Assembly (NCBI GenBank): GCA_030141605.1 | Contig: JAQGDQ010001419.1 | Location: 1 to 41,925 of the forward strand | From: Tubiluchus corallicola | Lineage: Eukaryota; Priapulida; Priapulimorpha; Priapulimorphida; Tubiluchidae | DNA length: 41,925 bases | Direction of reading: 5' to 3' | Shown: positions 11,000 to 31,179 of the stretch, piece after piece | How positions within the stretch are numbered: the first letter of the stretch is position 1 | Layout of the letters: each line of letters opens with the position of its first letter | Translations under genes and position numbers: made by a program | The notes under the pieces: model-generated | The model's input: the letters and a program-made list of their open reading frames with translations, nothing else | What the model was told of the DNA's origin: nothing | The model's database searches: none

Positions 11000-11639
11000 C
11001 AGGTGGCTGAGTAGCACTGACCAAGGCCACAACCTGGATTAAACTTGACTCAGTTTAACAAACAATAAAATTAACAAACAATTTTAAATGTAGGTAGCAG
11101 CACATGTTAAGTTATTATTGTAGTACTTTAAATTGCTAGTACGCAATTTAATACGTAATTAAGAATCGCCAATGAAATGTGCGACAATCTTACCCTTGTA
11201 ATTTACCTATTTTCGGCATATATTTAGGCATATATGGTATTTTTAGGCATATACGATATTTTTAGGCATATATGGGCATATTTTGTGATGTCAGATTTAT
11301 ACAAAAACCCATTTTAGTCGTAATACGTCGGTAATGCGTAGAATACTGTATTACAGAGCACAGGCACCCCCCCCCCCACCCAACCCCGTTATAGATGGCG
11401 TAATTATATAGATATAATTGCATACATAACTGCTTCTCTATACACTACACAAAATAATATATAAAGCAATTGTATGACTATTGCTGTTAGATATGATGAG
11501 AACTGTTTTGTGATGTTAATATGAACTGTTTAGTTTGTGTGCATTGAGAATATGCAAATAACTGATAATGCGTGACTTGCACCTAGTCACAATATTATTT
11601 GTCACAACATCATTTATATACGATGGCATTAATTTTATA
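11000..11639. other. 3' flank of the 40-residue protein gene, then unassigned AT-rich DNA
   Basis: AATAAA at 11064-11069. Near 11215-11280 there is a short cluster of four ggcatata(t/c)-type repeats, and a poly-C run near 11370. Nothing else is recognised. Confidence 0.4.
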
Positions 11640-11992
11640 AATCTGTGAAAAAACGACGTTTTGTTCGATATGTTAGGGTTAGATATATTTTTCCGGTGAT
11701 TTTTTTCCTGTAACTTTTTTACCTCTGACGTTTTTACTTGTGAATTTTTTCTGTGACTTTTTTCTGTAACTTTTTCTGTGACCTTTTTCTGTGACTTTTT
11801 TACTTGTGACTTTTTTCTGTGGCTTTGTCCGTGTGACTTTTTCTGTGACTTTTTTATCTCTGACTTTTTTGCTTGAGGCTTTTTTCTGTGACTTTTTTCC
11901 TGTGACTTTTTTCTGTGGCTTTTTCCACGTGACTTTTTCTGTGACTCTTTTACTTGTGAATTTTTACCTGTGTCTTTTTTACCGGGATGCAT
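11640..11992 (+). repeat. Element T, copy 1: TTAGGG start and degenerate 12-bp CTGTGACTTTTT array
   Basis: It opens gttagggttagat near 11670, then about 25 degenerate repeats of a (c/t)TGTGACTTTTTT unit to about 11985. The same combination of telomere-like motif and TGTGAC-TTTTT units recurs at 18187-18420 and 33290-34060. The Lys/Ser frame on the minus strand is just the repeat. Confidence 0.65.
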
Positions 11993-12198
11993 CTCATAAC
12001 TTTTACCAAAGAATCAATAAAATACAAACTTTACCGCGCATGCGCATGAGATATTTAATCTAAGTTTGCGCCATTGTAACTTGATCAATTCCGATTCATT
12101 TTTGCTCAGTATTATGTAATGTATCATATATATATATGTATGTACAATGTATGCATATGGCATATTACCTGTATGTTTATGCAGGTATATAATATAAG

Positions 12199-12204
12199 TT
12201 TATT
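12199..12204 (-). terminator. Poly(A) signal AATAAA of the secreted-protein gene
   Basis: The minus strand reads tatgcAATAAActt about 390 bases after the TAG stop at 12590-12592. No other AATAAA is nearer in this orientation. It implies a 3' UTR of about 400 bases, AT-rich and free of obvious repeats. Confidence 0.55.
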
Positions 12205-12589
12205 GCATACTGTAAATGTTGTAAATAACCAAAAAAAAATAAAAACATACTGGTAAATTTGAAATAAGTCTATCATATTACATTTTGTTTCCTAAAAACA
12301 TACATGGCTTTCTATCTAAGATTAATTATTTTAATGACCAGAAGTTGATAAGTTGGCAGAAAAATCTTTCTATATCTAAAAATCACCTGTATCTGTCACC
12401 AAACTTTCGTTATAAAGATTAACGTTTAAGTAAAAATCAAAGTTAATGAATCTATATCAAATTATGACGTCATTAAAAGTACAATCACAGATTGAAAACA
12501 TAAAACTGAAGTAAATAAGAAACGCATTGTTAAGTGATATGACTGATAAATTTGCTCTTGCTATGTGTTAATCACCACTGTTTAATTAA

Positions 12590-20675
<8,086 letters not shown>

Positions 20676-20799
20676 CTCGATTACTTAATACTAAAACAAA
20701 TAAAAAACCAAATGAGCATCAGTAATATTTTTCGCTTTGTTTGTTACGCTAGTACATGATGTAGTAGCAGATGGTATAGCAGTAATAGCTAGTAGTAGT

Positions 20800-21382
<583 letters not shown>

Positions 21383-21429
21383 TAGTATTCTCACACTTAA
21401 AACTTGCAAATTAATACACTTCAAACTAT

Positions 21430-22590
21430 AATAGGTGTGTTACTGTATATAACGAAGTTTCACTGCATAACTACCTAAAATCATACCTGTATTTAGAAAA
21501 GTAAATACATCATAACAAATACCTTTAGCAGAGACTTTAATTAACAAACACTCACTCCTCCCTGAGCCAGACTAAAGCAGCTGCTCACACTTTTTGTATA
21601 TTTTGGTCAATCAAGCCGACTATTTTTCCTTCAGTCTATTATATACCCATCTCAATATCCCACGAGTAGCTAAAGATCTTTATCAGTCTTATTATATCTC
21701 TAACAGAAGCAGTGAGGCACCTCCATGGTCACCTCTATTTTCATTTCGGATTTTCAATCAGGTAAGCTAAGGCGCACCTCTGTAGCTGACGAAGTGATCC
21801 GAAAGTTTAACAAATATTCATCCACTGGACAAGCGAAAATAATCAAACTCAAAATGCAGAGCAAACAGATAAGATTTACCAATTAAGTTCTCTTTTTCAT
21901 ATTTTTCTTGAGCTTCTTAGTAATTGCGCGCATCTTTTGACTCCCCTGCTAACTGGAAATCCCCCCCGCACAGAACGAATGGAAAGACCCGGCTATTCCA
22001 AGGGCACGAGATGGGCAATTGTCAGCAATTCCGACATTTTAGTAGGAACATCACGCTCAGTAAGAGGCTTGAGTCGTTATCGTCTCTTCCCAACACAATT
22101 TTACGTTTTTCCATGAAAAAAACATGTTGGTACTGACGATGCCCTTCATTTGAGTGTAAAATTATTATTGTAAAACGATAACACAACAAATCATGTATGC
22201 ATATGTTTAGATTATGATTACGTCACCTATAAATGAGTGATAACGTCTCTTAAACGTGCCGGTAGCCAGGTTATTTGCCTAAAACTTCATCACCAGATAA
22301 AGCATGTTACCTAACTATAGATTTTGCAAACCATGATTTCAATTATTGTAGAAAATTCCTTAATTATAATATTTATCCATGAAAAAAGTCACGCTTTCGG
22401 TTTTATATATTTTTTTTTATTTATTTTGAATCCTAAACAGAGAACCCTTGCGAAATCAAACAAACGTGTTCTAGTTTTTTTAAAATCGCATTATCAGAAC
22501 TACGAGATAGCGGAAAGTACATGTTTGCGAAGCTGGAATCAAGAGAGATGCGTATATGTTACTTCTTATTTAAATGCAATGACGTTAAAT
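21430..22590. other. 5' flank of the secreted-protein gene and unassigned DNA
   Basis: 21520-21760 holds the proposed promoter and leader exon. No gene or repeat copy recognised from 21770 to 22590. Confidence 0.4.
21639..21645 (-). promoter_or_regulatory. Candidate TATA box and non-coding first exon of the secreted-protein gene
   Basis: The minus strand reads gggTATATAATAG here. A start about 30 bases downstream (near 21610) would give a leader exon ending at 21523 with donor gtattt. The matching acceptor lies at 20691-20692, 15 bases before the ATG, after a pyrimidine-rich tract (tttatttgttttag). The intervening leader intron would hold the 20800-21380 trinucleotide array. An E-box, CAGCTG, lies inside the leader. 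The alternative is spliced-leader trans-splicing onto the 20690 acceptor. Confidence 0.35.
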
Positions 22591-22594
22591 GCAA

Positions 22595-23235
<641 letters not shown>

Positions 23236-23238
23236 TTA

Positions 23239-23600
23239 GTATTTGTATTGCTTTTGTGTTCTCGTGTATTTCTTTCGGGAACATTTGAGTACAGAACACG
23301 GTACACTGGACCAACGTAAGTTTGGTTCTACTGACCTTGAACCTGCGAACTTGTCTGACCCGAAATACCCGAGTCCAATTACCAAAATTAGATAATTGGC
23401 AGCTAATAGCGGATTATTGATCAGCACATTAGCGATGCTATTCATGCTGTTGGCGTCTATAGAAAAGTAGGATTTATATAGGGAGAAAAAATGTCTCAAA
23501 TTTTCATCAAGGACATTTAAAGGGTGTGGCGGAAGCTGATTGGTTACCCGATTCTGCGCGGCATCAATCAAAGTCTGAGTTCACCTGATCCAGGTGCGTA
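23239..23600 (-). mobile_element. Possible SINE/LINE tail running into the (AAC)n array
   Basis: On the minus strand, moderately GC-rich sequence ends acacaaaagcaatacaaata and ctaaaataacaacaacaac, passing directly into the 640-bp array. A GGTTCAAGGTC block resembles a pol III B box. A 111-codon open frame is present but unrecognised. Confidence 0.3.
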
Positions 23601-24039
23601 TATGGAATACAAATTTTTAGAATTTTCCGCCTTTCCTGAAAATGGATACCATTTCGAGTTTGGAAAATTGGAGATCCTTTAAAGTACGACTACTAGTTTT
23701 CTCAATTAAACTTTTGTCTCTATTTGACATATGTGTAAACAGTGTATTTAATACTATACTATACTGTATACTTGCTATATCGAATAATTATAGTACTATA
23801 AAATGTTGCTATGTTATGATGTCTATGTTGTACTATTAAACTGTTACGCTATCTAAGTCGACATAATTCAATCTCAAAACAACAACATGAGTTTTTATTT
23901 CGCAGATCTTCATGTAGACAACTCTTACGTATATTAATAATTGTTATATTGCAATTAATGATAAGATGACAAGTGATATTACAATTTACATTAATTACCA
24001 AAATCATTTGGTAATGTATGTCATAACAAATGACTTCTT
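23601..24039. other. Unassigned AT-rich DNA
   Basis: No coding, RNA or repeat signal recognised. Confidence 0.4.
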
Positions 24040-24265
24040 AAGTTTAAGTTATTCGATGTTCAAAGCTTCTTACATAGATTGTCCTAAGTCTTGGTTATAC
24101 ATAGAGAATGAAGAGTCGTGCATACAAAACAAAAATACTATGTTGCTGTCTGCTCTGGGGTCCCTCAAGTGTTAGTGTTAGGGCCCCTACTATTTGTTCT
24201 GTTTATCAATGATTTGCCTGATTGTGTCTTAGGTGAAAGTTTTTACTGTTGATGTCAAATTGTTC
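24040..24265 (+). mobile_element. Degenerate LINE reverse-transcriptase core fragment
   Basis: The frame GVPQVLVLGPLLFVLFINDL at about 24159-24218 is the conserved RT region before the catalytic FADD box. A one-base shift then gives FTVDVKLF where FADDVKLF is expected, so the catalytic box has decayed. A (CAT)n run begins directly after it. Upstream residues to about 24040 fit an RT poorly but plausibly. Confidence 0.7.
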
Positions 24266-24392
24266 CATCATCATCATCATCATCATCAGCGTCATAATCA
24301 TTACCATCATAAGCAGCAGCAGCAGTAGCATCATAATCATAATCATCATCATCATCATCATCGTCGTCGTCGTCGTCATTATCACCATTGAC
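24266..24392 (+). repeat. (CAT/CGT)n trinucleotide array
   Basis: CAT units with GCA and CGT interruptions, following directly after the RT fragment at 24040-24265. Confidence 0.9.
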
Positions 24393-24567
24393 ATAATTTT
24401 TCCTTTACATTATTTTAATTTAGCTGCTTGACAAAATGTACAATAATAAAATATAAAATAAAATATATTATATAAAATATTTATTATAAATGTAAAAGTT
24501 TTCAAGTTACCAGAGCGGTGCAGATTGTTTGGTTGAGTAAAAAGTATGAGTTTGGAAATAGTAGATA

Positions 24568-24831
24568 TTATACATTACAGCACATAATAGTAAACCTGCT
24601 GCACCCAGCTGACGCAGGAACATGTCCTGTTGTCAAGCGGGACCCTAGAGTTGACTTAGCCCACTTCTGGGTGTGAATACGCCATCTTTTAAGATACAAC
24701 CAGAGACAGGCAGGTGAAGCTGTCCAAGAATTATCACCAAATTTGGACACAGAAGCTAAATCGCCACGTATTGGCTTTGCTTTTTCGTCTTTAACATCAG
24801 TATTGTAAGCATACAGAGAACTAAACTCAGA
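24568..24831 (-). CDS. Candidate terminal exon of an unrecognised minus-strand gene
   Basis: The frame opens right after ttgtcacag and runs 87 codons to a stop at 24568-24570. It begins SEFSSLYAYNTDVKDEKAKP and includes GDNSWTASPACLWLYLKRW. The composition looks protein-like for the first two thirds; the last part (TLGSRLTTGHVPASAG onward) is less convincing and could lie beyond an unrecognised donor. An AATAAA on the same strand lies at 24480-24485. The exon border coincides with the edge of a MITE (24840-25235). No upstream exon was identified. Confidence 0.4.
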   Translation of the reverse strand, partial: SEFSSLYAYNTDVKDEKAKPIRGDLASVSKFGDNSWTASPACLWLYLKRWRIHTQKWAKSTLGSRLTTGHVPASAGCSRFTIMCCNV

Positions 24832-24839
24832 CTGTGACA

Positions 24840-25235
24840 ATAAGCCTTTTCACAGTTTGGTTGTGCGCACGCGCAGTTGCTGCAGGTCAAAGTTTAAGTG
24901 TACCACAACAACGCGTCTTAACTACAGCCGTCAGCGTGACGTGTGTGCGTAAAGCAAAGCCGTCTGCCGCATCAGTTCAGTTACTTCACTTGTTTTACAT
25001 GGATTTTACTCAACTATGCATTAGTCTATGGGCAGAGTGATTTACTAGCAAGATCTTACTTGGGACCAAGAAAAGATGAACTAGGTAAGATTCTAGCTAG
25101 CTGTTAAAACTGTTACTATTACAATAGCACGGGCTGCGAGGCACTGTCAAGTGTACACAAATGCGTTGTTTGGTACACTTAACCTTTGACCTTTTCACGA
25201 TCATCGCCAATCGTTGGAGCTGTGAAAATGCTTAT
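24840..25235 (+). mobile_element. MITE family W, copy 2, flanked by CTGTGACA repeats
   Basis: Termini ATAAGCCTTTTCACAG and CTGTGAAAATGCTTAT are inverted repeats. CTGTGACA is present on both sides (24832-24839, 25236-25243), consistent with an 8-bp target duplication. TGCGCACGCGCA lies at 24864-24875. The insertion sits exactly at the acceptor of the candidate exon 24568-24831. Confidence 0.8.
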
Positions 25236-25439
25236 CTGTGACATTTCTCCAATGTTGAGTGTCTGACAGAATTTAAAAGATATGTTTAAATCATTTTAAA
25301 CAAGCAGTTTAAATAATAACTCAACGTTTTTTATTTGTGAAAACTTCGAGGAATTCTGCATATATACTGTTACAATTTAATCACGTGTCAAACAAAACAA
25401 GTCGCTTTAAATGTTGCTAAATCAGCAATAGCGATGACG

Positions 25440-25627
25440 ACATTGACAAAAACAACAATGGAGCAATAGCAATAATGACTTTGATGACGATGACAACAAC
25501 AACGACAACAACAACATCAATAATGACGATGATAATGATGGTGGCGATGGCAGTGATGATGGTAATAATCGTAATGATGGTAGTAACGATGAACATAGTA
25601 ATGATGATAATGATGATGATGATGATA

Positions 25628-25674
<47 letters not shown>

Positions 25675-25675
25675 A

Positions 25676-25723
<48 letters not shown>

Positions 25724-25815
25724 GTGATGGTGATGGTGATGGTGATGGTGATGGTGATGGTGATGGTGATGGTGATGGTGATGGTGGTGATGATGATGGT
25801 GGTGGTGGTGATGAA

Positions 25816-25848
<33 letters not shown>

Positions 25849-25883
25849 GGTGATGGTGATGGTGGTGATGATGATGGTGATGG

Positions 25884-25960
<77 letters not shown>

Positions 25961-26012
25961 GTGATGGTGATGGTGATGGTGGTGATGATGATGGTGGTGG
26001 TGGTGATGAAGA

Positions 26013-26046
<34 letters not shown>

Positions 26047-26190
26047 GGTGGTGGTGGTGGTGGTGGTGGTCGTGGTGGTCGTGATGAAGATGGTGATGAC
26101 AAAGACGACGACAACGGCGACGATATTGATGATGATGACGATGATGGAGATGATGATGATGATGATGGTGTTAATGATGAGTCTTAATTT
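25440..26190 (+). repeat. (GAT/GGT)n array with internal ~196-bp duplication
   Basis: Blocks of GAT, GATGGT and GGT. The block gatggtggtgatgatgatgg followed by tggtggtgatgaagatg occurs near 25780 and again near 25976. Long Met/Val or Ser/Pro frames here are artefacts. Confidence 0.95.
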
Positions 26191-26752
26191 TTTCTGCCTC
26201 TATGTATTAATAGGCAAATAACAATTTTTACTAATTTATTGCATACAAATTATAATGAATATAATTCTTATCAAATAAACTGCGTATAATATTTATTGTC
26301 GTTACATAACTACAGCATTTACTTTTGTGACAATCAGGAAACCTGCTGTCACGTGTCCGTGAAAAAAACAAAAAGCATTTTTACATGATTAGGTGGGTTG
26401 ACCTCGTTCACAAACGTATTTAAAACAAACTTTCACTACGCTAAATCATATAAAAATACCGAAGAACATCTAAAAGAACAAGAAAAAAACGAAAGTCTCA
26501 CACACATGTACAGATATATCCACTTAAAGGTCAAATTTAACACAAATTTTCTTTAGATAATTATTAATTAAAATAGCCAACCGTAACTTTAAATTTAACA
26601 CAAATTTTAATTAAATTTCATGGCTTTCTTCCTAAAGAATTCGGGTCGCAAAGTTGCATTTCCCAGCAAAAGATTTTGTTCGGTTTTGCTCGATAAATTT
26701 CGAAAAATCGTAGATTAAACCTAGCAACGGTTTCCTTGGATACCGCGTCGTT
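26191..26752. other. Unassigned DNA before the 102-bp tandem copies
   Basis: Near 26720-26750 ctagcaacgg followed by ttccttggatacc loosely resembles an RFX X-box half-site arrangement. Nothing else is recognised. Confidence 0.3.
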
Positions 26753-26953
26753 TGTGACCTGAGTTCATAAAGTAAACTACACAGTTAAACGCGACACGTG
26801 GTAACAAAACGCAACCCTGGCGTAACTAAGGACAAAGGAGTTCCTGGCGCCATCTGTGACCTAAGTTTGTAAACTACACAGTGAAACGAGACACGTGGTA
26901 ACAAATCGCAACCCTGGCGTAACTAAGGACAAAGGAGTTCCTGTCGCCATCTA
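26753..26953 (+). repeat. Two tandem ~102-bp copies
   Basis: The segment tgtgacct… to …ggcgccatc is repeated immediately (26753-26854, 26855-26953) with about 10 differences. Both copies contain gacacgtggtaacaaa and the CACGTG E-box. Confidence 0.9.
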
Positions 26954-27343
26954 ACGAGAAATTCACGCAAAATTGACAAAAATAAAGTAAATATACTGAA
27001 TTAAATTGAATTGAAATGAAGTTCCAGACTTTCTTAGGAAATGATCTTCACACAAGATTGCCTCTTGTAGGTAATTTCAGCATAAACAAATTATAATTTT
27101 ATCCTAGTAGATAAGAAACACGCATGCGCACTTTGTCAAAACTTCAGCATCATTTGGCACTTACAAAATAAACAATGAATTATTAATAAGTATAGCTTAA
27201 GTATCTGTGGACAACACTTATCAGTTTAAAGTAGCATATTGTCTAAATTTCATTATAATATTTACGAAATAACAATCTTAACATGATCTCATGGACGCAC
27301 ATTTATTGAAATATATTCTGAACAAGCAGAATTTCCTTTATTG

Positions 27344-27974
27344 CAGTGGCATAGTAAGTGCTTGTGGCGCCCGGGGGCAAAAAACATCTGGTGCCCTACC
27401 CTTTTAATGTTTTGATCATTTGTTTCGTGGGTGAAGCAGATTTTTTTGCGTCTCTGAGCCCGACTTTTCTTTTTCGACACGATGGATTAAGATAAACGAT
27501 TTTTTTCTAAGAATCGCCCTGAGTTTAATTTGTGGTACTGCAGCAGAGTAACTCTTTTCTATGCTTTAGTTGCTCGTAACACAACAGTGCTTAAACATTC
27601 AGATCCAGCATTAAAACATGCAAAGATTATGAAAGATACAGAACACTTCAGGTTTTCATAATAATAGAACCAGCATTTAGAGAAACGTCATTGTTTCTTT
27701 CAAAATTATCAATCTGCTAATCCACACATCCTACACAGGGGGTGAAGTAACAACATTAGCCTTTTTCTAGGCTGTATGTAGTGATTAATTCAGCTACGAT
27801 GATCTCTGACTAGGCAATTTTGTTGTAGTTTAAAAACTTTTGTTAATTGTTTTGTTAATGTCGGATTAGTAATTAATAATTAACTGTAGCTGAACTGTAG
27901 AAGAATTTTGACCCCCTCACCGTTGCACGCTGGGGGTGATTGCCCCCTGTCGCCCCTATCTTGCTAAACCTCTG
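27344..27974 (+). mobile_element. hAT-like non-autonomous element, copy 2, with 8-bp duplication
   Basis: The termini are CAGTGGCATAGTAAG and CTTGCTAAACCTCTG. Flanks ctttattg (27336-27343) and ccttattg (27975-27982) match at 7 of 8 bases. CAG...CTG ends plus an 8-bp duplication are typical of the hAT superfamily. Confidence 0.75.
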
Positions 27975-28372
27975 CCTTATTGTAAATAACATTTATTTTG
28001 ATTTTTGACAAAATTAGCGACTGCACAATTATCAGCTTTTATTTAATGTTGTTTTTTGTCTGATCATGGTCAACTTTCCAAACTTTTTCAACTTTAAACT
28101 CGGCAGCACAAGTCGTAAACTCGATCAGTTGTCACCAACCATTCGTAGTTTGAAACTGACTAACTGAAATGCAGTATTATTTACTGAAATAATAATAGTA
28201 ATGATAACAATAAGTTATAAATTATTTAACTTAGAAGAATCAAGCGTATCCAAGACAAGGCACATAATCACGGTATTGCTGGGGCGGTTCCAGGCACCTG
28301 GACCACCTTAACACATTCTCAATAACATAATATAATGAATTATTACACAGAACTTGTTCCGCCGTGCGTTAT

Positions 28373-28642
28373 TCAACTGAAGAACTGTACTGTAAACACG
28401 CAACATAAAAATATCAGCATTTTCATCCGTGAAACGTTTCTAGAAGTGCAGATTACACTGACAGCTGACGATCGTGACGCCGCCGCGAACTCCAGTGGCT
28501 CCCCCTCTACGTGAAGAATGGGATCATAAAATGTTTCGTTTTCGAAGCGCGGGAAACGGAAATAAAATAGCTGTCGGTTCACTTGCGTATAATGTTTGGG
28601 AAAATGAGCTGGCATGTCCATCCACAAACCGTCCACTCGAAC
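28373..28642 (-). CDS. Candidate terminal exon of a surface protein with GPI-signal-like tail
   Basis: An acceptor (tttttcttccag) opens an 89-codon frame ending in TGA. It contains WMDMPAHFPKHYTQ, then FRFPRFENETFYDPILHV, two N-glycosylation sequons (N-E-T at residues 35-37 of the exon, N-V-S at 69-71) and a final hydrophobic stretch (MLIFLCCVFTVQFFS). The terminal hydrophobic segment with no charged cytosolic tail fits a GPI-attachment signal or a C-terminal anchor. The exon is CpG-richer than its surroundings. Upstream exons were not identified with confidence. The family is unrecognised. Confidence 0.5.
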   Translation of the reverse strand, partial: VRVDGLWMDMPAHFPKHYTQVNRQLFYFRFPRFENETFYDPILHVEGEPLEFAAASRSSAVSVICTSRNVSRMKMLIFLCCVFTVQFFS

Positions 28643-29092
28643 CTGGAAGAAAAATTGGAGAGTTATGAAAACCACTTGTCTGCTGAACAAATTTTATTTT
28701 AGTAAATTTATTGAAGTGATACAATGCTGCCACGGTTCGTGTATAGGGACTATGGAACTGCAGCATCCCCTGTTTTCACTCATTATTGTCGATAATATTC
28801 AATATAATGTCTTTTTTCGTTAGTTCTTTCTTTATACTTGTACAGAACCAGAGCACGTGTGGGTAGTACTGTTTACTTCACAGCCCAAGTAACGTGGTGT
28901 TTAGCTGTTGTGCGCATGCGGCCTTGCGCACATGTCCGAGATAACACGCTATACGCATTGTCTGCTGCTAAGTAGAAAAGTAATGTCTCTAATACAGTAA
29001 CGATTGTCACGTGTTTACCGTGTGCCGTCATATTCTTGCATGTGATAAAGCGTAAACTTATCCTGTGTGCTTAAAATATTAATTATTTAATA
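28643..29092. other. Unassigned DNA between candidate exon and short ORF
   Basis: 28890-28945 is CpG-rich with gtgcgcatgcggcc and gcgcacatg, possibly regulatory. No exon recognised. Confidence 0.35.
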
Positions 29093-29242
29093 ATGGACGT
29101 CTTGCATCTCCAAGAAATAAGTTCTGTGACTGTAAGTGAACTACAACAGCTTAATTTTTTACAATTGTCTCTCCACGAGAAAGTTGCAGTTAAGAAAAGT
29201 GGCAGTTCAACACCCGATCTTCAAATAATAACTACAATATAA
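29093..29242 (+). CDS. Short ORF resembling the N-terminus of a transposon-type protein
   Basis: A 49-residue frame runs from ATG to TAA: MDVLHLQEISSVTVSELQQL at the start, then LSLHEKVAVKKSGSSTPDLQ. The pattern of an EKV-x-K-K-x-G-x-x-TPDL segment recalls the N-terminal stretch ahead of TTF-type zinc fingers in hAT/ZMYM1-like transposase proteins, but no finger follows. It is probably a truncated relic. Assignment is from memory of the pattern only. Confidence 0.25.
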   Translation: MDVLHLQEISSVTVSELQQLNFLQLSLHEKVAVKKSGSSTPDLQIITTI

Positions 29243-30745
29243 AATTACATGTCCGTTACGGTTTACACAGTAATAAAACAATGGCTAAAAATTTTCTGAA
29301 GCAGCGCCCCAGTAATTTTAGCTACCACTTGATAATGTGTCAAATTTCACCAAGAAAGTTAAACCGCTTCATGTGAAAACACAGTCAGCTTTTGCTTGTC
29401 TAATAAACGTCATTAAAGGAAAATCACTAACAAACCAAAAAATACAGACTAAATAAAAAGATACGTATTCATAATTAATAATTCAACTTAGTCACGATTT
29501 ATTCCTCAGAATATGTAAAAATTACGATGGATCCCTGGTATCACCTAGCTGGCAATATGGTTTTGCTTATGAAACAGTCGGTCATCACTTAATTAGCTGC
29601 CCTCTTTACCACCAGGCCAGACACGACTTAGTCTATGCACTCTTTTGTCAGCTTTCAAAGGAAAACCGGATGATTGTGTAGACATTAGTTCAAAATAAGG
29701 CATGCTTTAAAGTGTTCAAAACTGCAACAGCTTTTTTTTTAATCAGAGCTTAGATCAAATAATAATAATTACCTCGCATAGTTAAATTTTGTTAAAATTT
29801 CAAAGCTAAGCGCGGCTCAACTAATCCACTAAGACTGACAATGGCGCTTTTTGTCGCATTCGCTTGGCCGACAAATAGGCGCAGTACCATGATAAGCATG
29901 ATCATGAAGTTCAGTGTTTGTGTGTGACGACAGAGTGACGTAGTGTTCATTTTCGTGACATAACGTCAGCGTCTTGTAACAATCTTCGCTTACGCAAACG
30001 TACTTGATGCGCAAGGAAGATGCCAACCATTGCACAAACTGTTGTTAGTTTGTGACGTAAGCGACAGTTGTGTTCGGTTGCCGTTAATTAACTTTGCAAG
30101 GTAATTATTCAGAATCGGCACGTTTTCCAAAATTACCTTTGCCGGTAATTTTGTGTGCGTGTCGTCGTAGATTGTATAATTTGTAGTTGTTTGTCTCTTT
30201 TTGTTGTTGGTGTCATATGAGTTTAATTTTTCAATTTTATTCGCTTAATATCCACACACGTCTGTAAAAATTTGATTAGATTCATGTTCATTTGGGCAGC
30301 TTTCCTAGCAGTTTGATTAATGGCCGAATTAGGAAAATTTTGCACAACTTAACAATGGCGTCGCCATACTCAACATAGTGTATCTTTTAAGTTCCCAGAT
30401 AAATATTAGTCACGTGGTTTTATACTACGCAGGCTGCTATATTACATTAGCAAACTCTTATATTTTCACCAGCCCTGATATAAAACAGTTAGTTATCACA
30501 AACGAACGAGGAACATCGTATTTTCTGCGTCACAGTGACTACTTCAAGACGCCCTCTTCAGTCAGAAAACTACACTGCTCATTAAACCATGCTTTTGAAA
30601 TAATTAATGAAATATGAAATCAGGTATTTCTAGACGGAAGTGACATCTAATGGCTAAGGATTAATGTACACGTGCACATGCTCATGATCGTTAGCAATTA
30701 ACGTGATAAATTTTCCTGTTAATTAGCTAATGCTGTTTTTCACTA
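29243..30745. other. Mostly unassigned, apart from the LINE fragment at 29520-29720
   Basis: 29830-30120 is CpG-rich and partly resembles repeat Z. Two open frames (minus 29829-30035, plus 30378-30614) look mildly coding-like but have no paired splice sites. Confidence 0.35.
29520..29720 (+). mobile_element. Degenerate LINE RT C-terminal fragment
   Basis: One plus frame reads SPSWQYGFAYETVGHHLISC, then PLYHQARHDLVYALFCQLSK, to a TAG near 29682. The ETV-H-LI-CPLY-R block matches the C-terminal cysteine motif of LINE RT proteins, and the leading Cys-x-Cys has decayed to Trp-Gln-Tyr. It is related to the LINE at 14813-15479 but clearly diverged. No target-site duplication was found. Confidence 0.65.
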
Positions 30746-30749
30746 TGCT

Positions 30750-31175
30750 TAAAGGAGTACAAAGTATTTTCCAAAAAACCTTTCCATGCAAAGTTATAGA
30801 ACTTCGCATTTCGCTTACCTGCTTTAAAGGCTCGTGTAACTAGAAAAGAAAATTTTTAATAATTTAAAATGTTTTCACCAATTTGTAAAATGTCGCTGAC
30901 CCTCCAGGGTGCACCACTCAGTAAGCAAAACAACCACCTGGTCAAATGGTCGCTGCATAGCTATCCCAGTGTGCACCACTGGCTCACAAACATACACATT
31001 ATTGATCTTATGGACAATATAAAGTAATTTAAACTTTTGCTTAGTTAGCGAAGAGTGCACTACGAAAGCTGTGATTATTTTTTATGCAATTTTATCTAAA
31101 CTTTATGCAATGTTATCTAATCTTGTTTTAAACGACTTACCTCAAACTGGCTACACCTAACGGTCATCACCGGAG
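30750..31175 (+). repeat. Foldback repeat X, left-arm copy
   Basis: Matches the reverse of 15790-16160 and the left arm of copy 1: ccaaaaaacctttccatgc, gcatttcgcttac, aaaatgtcgctgacc, gtgtgcaccactggctcac and acggtcatcac in order. It contains an extra internal ggtgcaccactcagtaag partial duplication. Confidence 0.6.
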
Positions 31176-31179
31176 TTTA

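Noticed and set aside
11516-11992. 158-codon Lys/Ser/Glu-rich minus-strand frame resembling a nuclear or histone-like protein
   Set aside because: It is the degenerate 12-bp repeat of element T read in frame.
25422-26221. Ser/Pro-rich and Met/Val-rich frames of about 230-250 codons
   Set aside because: Produced by the GAT/GGT array.
28250-28368. Minus-strand frame ending PPQQYRDYVPCLGYA just after the candidate terminal exon
   Set aside because: It is separated from the upstream exon by a stop, and its acceptor is poor; likely 3' UTR or a repeat tail.
29829-30035. 68-codon Cys/His-rich minus-strand frame as a zinc-binding exon
   Set aside because: The Cys/His spacing matches no zinc finger I know, and the region partly resembles repeat Z.
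30378-30614. 79-codon plus-strand frame with fairly protein-like composition
   Set aside because: No paired splice sites, no recognised motif and no second exon; kept only as a note in the gap entry.
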